In this document: one piece after another, positions 55,601 to 64,000 of the stretch
How the letters are laid out: each line of letters opens with the position of its first letter
How positions within the stretch are numbered: position 1 is the stretch's first letter
Source of the DNA: Temnothorax longispinosus
Taxonomy: Eukaryota; Arthropoda; Insecta; Hymenoptera; Formicidae
Assembly (NCBI RefSeq): GCF_030848805.1
Contig: NC_092362.1
Coordinates: 11,326,157-11,390,156 of the forward strand
DNA: 64,000 bases
Direction of reading: 5' to 3'
Translations under genes and position numbers: made by a program
The notes under the pieces: model-generated
Told to the model about the DNA's origin: nothing
What the model saw: only the letters and a program-made list of their open reading frames with translations
Databases searched by the model: none

Positions 55601-56355
55601 AATAAATCTGACATATAACAGATTATAAAAAACAAAGTTAATAATACTTCGAAGGCGTTACAAGTACTAAAACGGATAGTACTATAAATAACTAAAGTAC
55701 TAACAGATAAAACATGTAAAAGACACTAAAAGATAAAAATTGATGTTTCTACTACGCGCAACTGAGAAAATTATAACTTAAAAATAGTAATAACCTAAAA
55801 AATTTACCGGACTTTCTTCCATCGTTACAGCAATCCACAGCAATCGCTTTATGGTCACACACTCAAGCACAGCGAAATGAGATAAAACCTCTTAGGCAGA
55901 ATGAGTAAATTCACTTTCCTTATTTCTGTATACAGCTTCGTTGAGTGAAACGAAAAAGCGCGGCAAGACACGGAAGGCGTGTGATGGCTGATGGCTCCTG
56001 CAGTCTGCACACAGGATGCGGAAACGCTTGTCGCGCGACAAAAGAAGCGGCCCGATACTCATGGTAGCCAACCAACGTATTATTTTTCCGGGAACCAGAA
56101 GCTTATTGGCTACCGTGTTGCTATACCGCGGAGCAATATTATAAATGCGTGTCCTGCGCACGAAATATACGCGCAAACTATAACGACATCGTTTCGACGT
56201 CGTTTCGACGCTTAACAACTTCTCGACATTAATGACGTCGAAACGATGTCGATTCGATCTCTAAATAATAAACTTTAAGAATATTGAATTATATATAAAC
56301 CATATGTTATATAATGTCTAAAATATTAAAAATTACACAAAACTCTCGATAAACT
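55601..56355. other. Spacer with a perfect 17-bp inverted repeat
   Basis: GACATCGTTTCGACGTC (56185-56201) and GACGTCGAAACGATGTC (56234-56250) are exact complements 32 bp apart, and related strings recur to about 56445. The segment 55890-56160 is GC-richer, with frames on both strands but no domain. No gene is supported. Confidence 0.5.
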
Positions 56356-56360
56356 GTCTA

Positions 56361-57179
56361 TTATACGCAATTTTTTGGTTGCTCGATAAATTCTAAATTT
56401 CGACACAAATTTCGAATCGACATGAACGACGTCGAATCGATATTATTTCGATGAATCATTTCTGACTGGTAGTCTTTCGGGTCGATCCATAATTTTCTTT
56501 CTTCAACATTCCTCGAGATATTCATGCCTATACATCTCTTAGCTGTGCCAAGATCTTTCATCTCGAAGTGCTTCTGTAAATTTTTCTTGATGTTCTCTCG
56601 TAATTCTTTTTGATTCGTGAATATCAACAGATCATCGACGTATACTGCTACTATTAATATCTGGCCTGCATTGTTTTTCAATAAATATATGCATGGGTCG
56701 CTTTTAGATTGTGTCAGTCCCAAAGCCGTCAGAACGTCATGGAGTTTCTCGTTCCAGCACCTTCCACTCTGTTTTAATCCATATATTGCTTTTTTCAAGC
56801 GCCATACCATTCCGGTGTCTTCTTTACTAGTCCAAGGAGGTTGTACATAGATTTCTTCATTTAGATCGCTTTGTAATTACGTCCATGTGATCTATTCTCA
56901 GATTTTCTTTAGTCGCTAATGAGAAAAAATACCTTAGCGATGCATACTTCACAACCGGAGAAAATGTTTCCTGATAATTGATGACCTGCTTCTGACTACA
57001 ACCTTTTATTACTAAACGGGCTTTGAACTTTTTCTTTCCCGCTTTGTCTCTCTTCTCTATAAGTACCCATTTAGTTTTTAGTACTTCTTTACCCGGTGAT
57101 AATTTTACTACTTTGTAAGACTTATTTTTTACTAGAGAATTTATTTCGTTTTTCATAGCCTCCAGTTTTGAGAATCGGG

Positions 57180-57243
<64 letters not shown>

Positions 57244-59305
57244 GCGTTTTGGTTCTTCTATTATTTCTTCTTCCTCTTCACTTATGCTTATGTAATTTTC
57301 TGAATCCTCACTTTCTTTGCCTCCATCTTTGCTTGCTACTTCCTCTGCTTCTTTTTCTTCTTCAGCTTCGCAATCTTCAATGGATGCTCCATCTGTTTTG
57401 CTTGCTACTTCCTCTGCTTTGCAATTTTTAATAGATGTGGCGTTTACTATCTCAGTTTCATTTTTCGGACAATCTCTTCTTCTCAAGGAATTTTACGTCT
57501 CGACTGAAGACAATCTTCTTATCTACTGAGTTAATCAATCTATATCTTTTTCTATTTTTGCAGTAACCTATAAATAATAACTTTTGCGATTTGGTGTCCC
57601 ACTTCTTCCTTAATTCTTTTGGTATTTGCACCATGGCTTCACACCTAAATATAGATGTGATAAACCCGGTTTATCATCTGTCTAAACTTCATATGGAGTT
57701 TTATTCCATAACCTTTTCGTTGGTGAACAGTTTAATAGATAGACGGAAGTTGATAGTAGCGTACAAGCCTTTTCTACTATCGAGAAATTTACACGCTCCG
57801 CAAGACTATTTTGTGCGGAGTATACCTCATCGTATGTTGATGAACGATGCCACTGTCCTTCAGGATTGTCTTCAGCCTCTGATTTACGTATTCCTTCTTA
57901 TTATCAGTCCTGAGAACCTTTAACCTCCGGCCAGTTTGCCTCTCTACCATGTACTTAAATTCTTTGAACGTCTCTGGCACCTGATCTTTGTGTTCAAGTA
58001 TATAAATATATAAATATCTACTATAATCATCGATAAACGTTAGAAAATATCTGCTACCGCCAATTGATTTCTGCTCCATAAGGCCGCATAAGTCTGAATG
58101 GATTAGCTCTAAACGATGATTAGAACGTCTTTTACTCACGTTAAACGGGTCCCTCGCTTGTTTACCCGTAATGCAATCCTCACAGGGAACATCGTTAGTC
58201 AAGTCTTCATATAATCCGACAGACATATTTTTCAATAGCGACATGCTTTTTCTATTTAAATGGCTTAAACGCCTGTGCCATAATATGTCCGTTTTATCCT
58301 TAGCCAAATAAGATTAAATTGTAGTTTTTAACGGTTGATCAATTTTATAAATACCGTTTACCTCGGATGCAATAGCAACGATCTCATCATCTTCGTACTT
58401 AATTTTTCTACTGTGCGTTATCAAAGATAACGACATGTTTCTTTTTTACTATCATGCTCACAGATAGTAGGTTTGTGGCGGCCTCAGGTACGTATAGTGT
58501 TTCTTTTACCTTAACAGTCGATACCTCCTGTCTGTTTGTGAGTTGTATCTCTGCGGTGCCTATTGATCTGGAAGCAAAGTTTATATTATTTGCTGCAGTG
58601 ATTAAAACGTTAGTCTTTGGCGTCACATTTGTTAGATTATCATTGTTCTTCGTGATATGCGAAGATGATCTTGAATCTAAAAACCATTCTTGAGCATGAC
58701 TGTCTTCTTTTTTCCTCTGTGCCATAAACACTTTTCTTTCTTTTTTTCTTTGTTACCATGGGACTTCTTCTCTTCGCGCTTGTTCCTCTTGCAATTCTTT
58801 GCGAAATGGCCTGGCTTATTACATACGAAGCATCTGGGTGGCCCTCCGCCTTTCTTGTTCTTCTTTGCGTACATTGCTGTCTTGCTGCTGCTATTCTTCG
58901 CATTTTCATGTACCCGGACATCTTGTAGAAGTTTTACCTTGATTGCGTCTTCTGTGGTCGGTACGTCCGAGCTCTCTAGCCCCATTATCATGAACCTATA
59001 CTCATCTGGGAGCCCTGCAAGTAATAATACCCTCACCCACTCGTCGGCAACCTTAAAGCCAATCTCATTTAATTTATGTGCGGTACTAGTGATCTGATCT
59101 ACATACTCATCGACCGATGTGCAATTGCTTAATTGAGTGGTAACTAGTTTTCGAAGTAAACCTACTCGCCTTGTAGAATCTTCGAAGGCAGCTTCTAGGG
59201 CGTTCCATGCTTCTCGCGCTGTTGTTGCGTTCTGTATATGGCAGTAATTTGTTGAGATTCCACTGTTAATATTATCTTCAAGAGTGCCTTTCTATCTTTC
59301 TTAGT
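56361..59305 (-). pseudogene. Ty1/Copia gag-pol remnant
   Basis: Reading leftward. Gag: KDRKALLKIILTVESQQ near 59300, LLLAGLPDEYRFMIMGLES, and the zinc knuckle CFVCNKPGHFAKNC near 58830. Protease: EWFLDSRSSSHIT near 58670, where the catalytic DSG reads DSR. Integrase: ILWHRRLSHLNRKSM with a His/Cys region to CEDCITGKQ, FIDDYSRYLYIY and LRTDNKKEYVN (58307-57850). An acidic linker contains a long Arg-Glu repeat. Reverse transcriptase: KTKWVLIEKRDKAGKKKFKA and the catalytic AVYVDDLLIF near 56630. It stops near 56361, without RNase H. Several frameshifts, missing ends and the altered protease make it inactive. No LTR was found. Confidence 0.85.
57179..57241. repeat. CT/GA dinucleotide tract inside the Copia remnant
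   Basis: A (CT)n tract of about 60 bp, read on the minus strand as alternating Arg-Glu codons in the region between integrase and reverse transcriptase. Confidence 0.9.
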
Positions 59306-59307
59306 GT

Positions 59308-59590
59308 CCAAATTGCACAGGCCGCGCATTTTCGTGTTCATCCGCACAAGTCGCGCATTTTCGTGTCCATCTGCACAGGTCGCGCATTTCGGTGTCCAAC
59401 TGCACAAGTCGCGCATTTTCGTGTCCATCTGCACAGGTCGCGCATTTTGGTGTTCAACTGCACAGGCCGCATTTTTTACGGTGTTAAACTGCACAGGTTG
59501 TATTTTTTACGGTGTCCAAATGATCCGTGTCCAAATAAACCGTGTCCAAATACACGGTGTTTAATCGAACCGTGTCCAAATGAACGGTAT
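59308..59590. repeat. Minisatellite of about 33-bp units
   Basis: Units of the type GTGTCCATCTGCACAGGTCG + CGCATTTTC repeat about six times (59308-59480) and then degrade into CGGTGTCCAAATGA-like and CCGTGTCCAAATA-like units to 59590. It lies exactly between the Copia gag and the R1 ORF1 remnant. The wording (CGGTGTCC, TTGCACA) resembles the arm repeats of foldback 3. Confidence 0.7.
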
Positions 59591-60390
59591 GCTGAGGCCT
59601 TGAGAACCGCGAGGGAGAAGGTCTCCCTCGCGGATCTCGGGATTGGCAGCACCCGCTGCAGAAGGGTTGTCACGAGGGTCCTCGTGATCGAGGTCCCCGG
59701 TGACGGCGCTAACGGGAAGGCGGATCGTCTGGCGCAGCGCATAAGCGCTGCGCTAGAGGGTTCGGGGGTGCGGGTCGCTAGGCCTGCCAATTGCGCAGAA
59801 ATGCGCGTGGCGGGCTTGGCTGACTCGGTCATTCCAGAAGAGGTGGCAGTCGCCATCGCCGCAGCTGGCGGCTGCGATAAGGGGGACGTGCGGTTGGGGA
59901 GATCCGCGAATCCCCCAAAGGACTGGGAGTCGCCTGGGTGCAGTGCCCTGTTGGCGCTGCATTCCGGGCGATAAAGGAGGAAATTAGGGTGGGCTGGGGC
60001 AGCTCAAGATTGGAGCTGCTCCGGACCCGGGCTCTGAAGTGTTACCGGTGCCTCGACGTTGGACACATTTGGGTTCGGTGCACTTCCTCGGTAGACCGCA
60101 GCGGGTTGTGCTACCGCTGCAGTGTTAGCGGCCACCGAGCTAGCCGCTGCTCTGCGGCGGCCCCAAAATGTCCGCTTTGCGCGGATTCGGGGCTGCCGGC
60201 TGAGCACCGGCTGGGGGGAGGGGCTGGGTGTTCCCGCCCTAAGACCAGTGGGATGGGAGAGGGATGGACTCCGAGGAGTGGACAGGAAACCGTCCCTCTC
60301 GAAGGAACTTTGGTTCCCAGGGAGGGGAGGGGGAAGGATGCGATGGATTGGAAGCCTTTGGATTCTCGGCCGCCCCGTCCTTCCTCCTGA
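59590..60390 (+). pseudogene. R1-type LINE ORF1 (gag-like), 3' part
   Basis: Frame one (to about 59940) reads YAEALRTAREKVSLADLGIG and PEEVAVAIAAAGGC. Frame two (59938-60390) continues GWGSSRLELLRTRALKCYRC with CCHC-type knuckles: CYRCLDVGHIWVRC, CYRCSVSGHRASRC and CPLCADSGLPAEH. This order is typical of R1-clade ORF1 proteins, which bind the element RNA. A frameshift near 59935 and the missing 5' end show it is inactive. After about 60250 the sequence passes abruptly towards the reverse transcriptase, so the endonuclease region is deleted. Confidence 0.75.
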
Positions 60391-60394
60391 CGAT

Positions 60395-62980
60395 AGACGT
60401 TGCGGGTTGGGAGGGGCTGGACGCGATCGCGCGCGTCCGGGAGCTCTCCGAAGAGGTGACCCAGGAGGGGGAAGTTGTGCTTGCGGTGTCATTGGACATC
60501 GCCAATGCATTTAACTCTCTTCCCTGGGGTAAGGTAATTGAGGCGCTGGAGCGAAGCAATGTGCCTCGCTACCTCATCGCCACCGTCGCCGGGTACTTCC
60601 GCCGTCGTGCAGTGGTATACGGCGGGCGGGACGGAGAACTCCAAGAGCGGGAGTTGACGTGCGGGAGCTGACGTGCGGGGTCCCACAGGGGTCCGTGTTG
60701 GGGCCCCACCTGTGAAACGCCGCATACGATGACGTACTCAGGGCGCCACTCTTATCTGGCTCCTCGGTCGTTGGCTATGCCGACGATACGATGATCATGG
60801 CCCCGGGCAGGGATTGGCGCGATGCGTGCGCCATGGCAAACGTGGCAGTCGCATGTGTGGTGGGCCGCATCCGAGCTGTGGGTTTACGCGTAGCTTCACA
60901 GAAGACGGAGGCGGTCTTTCTCCGCGGCGGCTCCCGGCGTAAACCGCCTCAAGGATACACCGTCGTGGTGGATGGCGTCTCTATGGAGGTTGGGGCCCAG
61001 GCCAAGTACCTGGGCCTCACCGTAGATGGGCGATGGAGCTACGGCGAGCACATAGCTCGTCTTGCTTCCCGCATCGAGGAGGTCACGGCCTTCCTGGGGG
61101 ATTGTCCCGATTGCGCACATTACAAATCGGACACGACAATATTTCCCGATCGGACACGGTGTCGATTGCACACGGTGCCGATCGGACACGGTGTCGATTG
61201 CACACGGTGCCGATTGGACACGGTGTCGATTGCACACGGTGCCGATCGGACACGGTGTCGATTGCACACGGTGCCGATCGGACACGGTGTCGATTGCACA
61301 CGGTGCCGATCGGACACGGTGTCGATTGCACACGGTGCCGATCGGACACGGTGTCGATTGCACACGGTGCCGATCGGACACGGTGTCGATTGCACACCGT
61401 GTCGATCGGACACGGTGTCGATTGCACACCGTGTCGATCGGACACGGTGTCGATTGCACACGGTGCCGATTGCACACGGTGCCGATTGCACACGGTGCCG
61501 ATTGCACACGGTGCCGATTGCACACGGTGCCGATTGCACACGGTGCCGATCGGACACGGTGCCGATCGGACACGGTGCCGATTGCACACGATGTCGATTG
61601 CACACAGGGTTTACTTACACAATGGGGGGGGTGCAGGGGGGGGCGAAGCCCCCCCCGCCCACGCATGTACTTAATACATTGCCTACCGGGCACGCCGAAG
61701 GCGTGTCCATGGGGGGGGTGCGGGGGGGGGCGAAGCCCCCCCCCGCTCCACGCATCAACCCAACCCACACCACCAGGTGCACAGGGGGGGTGCAGGGGGG
61801 GCGGAGCCCCCCCCGCCTACACCCCTAGGGCACCGTGTCCGATCGGCACCGTGTGCAATCGACACCGTGTCCGATCGGCACCGTGTGCAATCGGCACCGT
61901 GTGCAATCGGCACCGTGTGCAATCGACACCGTGTCCGATCGACACCGTGTGCAATCGACACCGTGTCCGATCGGCACCGTGTGCAATCGACACCGTGTCC
62001 GATCGGCACCGTGTGCAATCGACACCGTGTCCGATCGGCACCGTGTGCAATCGACACCGTGTCCGATCGGCACCGTGTGCAATCGACACCGTGTCCGATC
62101 GGGAAATATTGCTGTGTCCGATTTGTAATGTGCGCAATCGGGACTCACTCCTTCCTGGAGAGGCTTCTGCCCAACGTGGGTGGTCTAGGGGGTCACGCCC
62201 GTCGACTATTCGCGGGGGTAGTGAGTTCCATCGTCCTCTATGGGGCGCCCATATGGGCGGGGAGGGTCACCGCCAATCGCACGCTGTGCAAGAAACTGCG
62301 CAGCGTGCAGCGGAAGGTGGCCCTCCGGGTGGCGCGGTGCTACCGCACCGTGTCGTACGAGGCGGCCACGGTCCTCGCGGGCCTTCCGTCTCTGGAGCTG
62401 GTCGCGGAATCGTACGCGTTTGTGTACGAGCGCATGCGCCAGCTCCATGCGGAGGCGAGGAGTAGAGGTGACGTGCTCGCCTCTAGCGTGCGCGGTGCGG
62501 TGAAGGCACGCGCCGAACACGCTATGCTCGCGAAGTGGGCGGAGCAATTGGCTGCCCCAGGGCTGTCCAATCGGACAGTGGGGGCGGTCGCTCCGCTCCT
62601 TCGCGAGTGGTTCGAGCGGTCAAGGGAGAGGTCTCCTTCCGGATGACACAGGTGCTCACCGGCCATGGTTGCTTCGGTGACTACCTGTGTTGCCCAGCAT
62701 ACGCTAGCCGTATGTCCGGCGTGGGAAACTGAACGCGCGGCGCTCGAGGCCCAAACAGAGTTGCCATTTCCTGAGCCTGGTAGCATTCGGTCGCAAATGG
62801 AGGGGATGGAGTGGGGATGGCCCTCGTGACTGCCCGTGACGTCACGTACCGCACACAAGCCACGTACCGTCGTACATGTGCGCTCGCGGCTTCGGGCAAC
62901 GTCGAGTAACATCTCTCTACCGGGCCGCTCGAGCGCGGCGCTGACGATACGTTCAATAAAGAAAGAGTTAACGAAATCCA
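60395..62980 (+). pseudogene. R1-type LINE ORF2 reverse transcriptase, deleted and split by a foldback
   Basis: Visible parts: DAIARVRELSEEVTQEGEVV and AVSLDIANAFNSLPW (RT motif A, about 60480-60530); GVPQGSVLGP (motif B, about 60680); VVGYADDTMIMA (catalytic YADD, about 60780); YTVVVDGVSMEV and AKYLGLTVDGRWSYGEHI to about 61097. After the foldback, ERLLPNVGGLGGHARRLFAG, IVLYGAPIWAG and YRTVSYEAATVLAGLPSLEL run to 62643. MTQVLTGHGCFGDYL and, in another frame, HTLAVCPAWETERAALEAQ mark the C-terminus. Damage includes a 14-bp tandem duplication (60648-60675), a TGA at about 60715, a C-terminal deletion near 62690 and the foldback. AATAAA lies at 62955. It is not in its normal rDNA target. Confidence 0.8.
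61098..62149. mobile_element. Foldback element 3, 32-bp repeats in the arms, inserted in the R1 LINE
   Basis: Outer arms GTCCCGATTGCGCACATTAC (from 61104) and its complement (to 62144) run inward to GATCGGACACGGTGTCGATT-type repeats. The 32-bp dimer consists of GTGTCGATTGCACACG plus GTGCCGATCGGACACG. It fills about 61147-61610 on the left and, inverted, about 61830-62100 on the right. The core (61611-61829) has three G-rich/C-rich blocks containing GGGGGCGAAGCCCCC-type palindromes. A 9-bp duplication, CCTTCCTGG, flanks it (61089-61097 and 62150-62158). Removing it restores the R1 frame (VTAFLERLLPN). No transposase is encoded. A 9-bp duplication is typical of Mutator-like elements, but that link is inference. 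Confidence 0.9.
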
Positions 62981-62984
62981 CATT

Positions 62985-63655
62985 ATAAGTAATTAGTTTT
63001 GAACAGTAAAAATATTTAGATATACATATTCTTTGTACATAATATATTTTTTATATGTATATAATAATATTATAAAAATCCCAAAACAAAAAATAATGAA
63101 ATGCCACTCTTGGCCAACGTGTACGTTTTGTTTAATGCCATATTAAATATATTTTAAAAACATTTTTTTTATAAAAATTTTGAAAACATTTCTTAATAAA
63201 AATGAAGTAATATTTTTTTAATAAGTAGAATAACTTTTTTTAAAATTAAGATCGGTATTTATATGTCGTATTTATATTACATGTACAACGTACATGTTGT
63301 TGCTCGACGGAAACCGCGAGAAGGTGGTGGTCTCTTCCGTCATGAAGTTTAAACAATTGTTATTAATTAATAAAAAATTTAATTAGAAAATTTTATAATT
63401 GTAATGCACACAAATTATTGCACACAAATATATTCAAACATAATATTAATACAATATATACAATACAACATATTACAATATAATACAACATATTAAACAA
63501 ACAATTGTTTATACTTCCTATTCACTCTCCTAATATAAGATAAAAAGTAAAATGAAAAAAAAAGAAAGTTATTGCAAATCGAAACTGAATAATGGATATA
63601 AGATTTTATTTACATCTGCAAATATTTTTTGTTATTTGTTTCTCTTTTGGACATT
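62985..63655. other. AT-rich spacer, no gene seen
   Basis: Very AT-rich, with ATATAATACAACATATTA-type simple sequence near 63450-63500. No coding region or named repeat is supported. Confidence 0.45.
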
Positions 63656-63659
63656 ATTT

Positions 63660-64000
63660 TTAGTGCGTTGAAGACGAAGGACCAGCAACTTCATCTGCAG
63701 CATATAAAGTAAGACTACTTTTTCGTTTTTTACAATTTGCATATAATACATCGGACGACATTCGAGACAAATGTTCTTCAGTTACTTTCAAGTTGATAGC
63801 TGTTTCGCCCCTTGCCTTCAACGTTGATTTTATTACGCAATTAGCATTAACAGAGATGGCAGACAGTTTGTTGCGTTTCTTAGATTTTAAATCAGTTAAA
63901 ATGGAAAACATTCTCTCTGGATCTGCATTGGAATTAGGGAGTGATCTAACAGCGCTTACAAGATTTGTCAAAGCGGGAAATTTATAACAGTAAGTACCAT
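63660..64000 (-). pseudogene. hAT-type transposase C-terminal (dimerisation) segment, cut by the window edge
   Basis: The minus-strand frame, open to the right edge of the window, reads FPALTNLVSAVRSLPNSNAD, then PERMFSILTDLKSKKRNKLS and ISVNANCVIKS. It then has a basic tail to the TAA/TAG near 63660. 'LP.SNA..ER.FS....KTKKRN.L....L..L' is the classic hAT C-terminal dimerisation motif (family knowledge). The N-terminal zinc finger and catalytic part would lie beyond 64000. Whether the gene is intact cannot be told; it is listed as pseudogene for lack of evidence otherwise. Confidence 0.7.

Noticed and set aside
55892..56218. 108-codon minus-strand ORF
   Set aside because: Arg/Ser-rich frame in GC-richer spacer with an equal overlapping frame on the other strand; no domain.
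61062..62465. 467-codon plus-strand frame and other long frames on both strands across 61062-62646
   Set aside because: The 32-bp repeats happen to lack stop codons in several frames on both strands. The frames are pieces of the R1 reverse transcriptase joined to untranslated foldback arms, not a repeat protein.

Overview
This 64 kb window is eukaryotic and looks like a repeat-rich, AT-rich stretch of an insect genome. The mixture of BEL/Pao, Copia, R1- and RTE-type LINEs, P-like (THAP) transposons, CACTA-like transposase relics with a DUF4806 partner, a Penelope-like scrap and a hAT tail fits a hymenopteran, probably an ant. The species-level guess is inference. I found no convincing ordinary host gene. 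Nearly everything with coding potential belongs to, or is interrupted by, mobile elements.

Layout, left to right. 0-1 kb: GC-rich satellite with an exact 139-bp period. 1-5 kb: relic of a family-B DNA polymerase from a virus-like or Polinton-like element, its repeated upstream region, and a 1 kb terminal-inverted-repeat element. 5-6 kb: 3' end and LTR of a BEL/Pao element. 6.8-9.7 kb: large foldback element inserted at codon 4 of an orphan ORF. 10-12 kb: hairpin MITE, Penelope scrap, 3' half of a Copia element. 12.3-16.2 kb: broken P-like transposase carrying an RTE-type LINE. 17-22.8 kb: second foldback, 150-bp repeats, and an AT-rich non-autonomous element with a tRNA-like segment. 23.3-28.9 kb: apparently intact P-like transposon. 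30-39.2 kb: full-length BEL/Pao retrotransposon inserted into a CACTA-like relic. 39.5-42.7 kb: hairpin MITE with a 28S rRNA fragment, a long-LTR fragment and a heat-shock-element pair. 42.7-44.5 kb: tRNA-like sequence, LINE ORF1 and a MITE. 45.9-55.6 kb: CACTA-like two-gene cassette split by three LTR-type insertions. 56.4-59.3 kb: Copia relic. 59.6-63 kb: R1 LINE split by a third foldback. 63.7-64 kb: hAT C-terminus.

The most interesting locus is the P-like element at 23268-28851. It has perfect 33-bp terminal inverted repeats, a perfect 8-bp target duplication, and a five-exon transposase that reads through to a predicted 970 aa. It also carries a second, convergent, intact two-exon gene for a 191-aa THAP-domain protein, whose intron sits at the same place in the THAP zinc site as an intron of the transposase. 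That suggests a two-gene P-type transposon with its own DNA-binding accessory protein or repressor.

A second theme is that three unrelated foldback elements, each with arms built from tandem repeats of 142, 44 or 32 bp, occur in one window. Many insertions can be resolved to the base by target-site duplications (TCA, CCTTCCTGG, AGTTCCGCCA, ACTCC, CAGC, AACT, CTTT, GGTATATA), which gives a relative order of events. All family assignments come from reading motifs by eye; no database search was possible.
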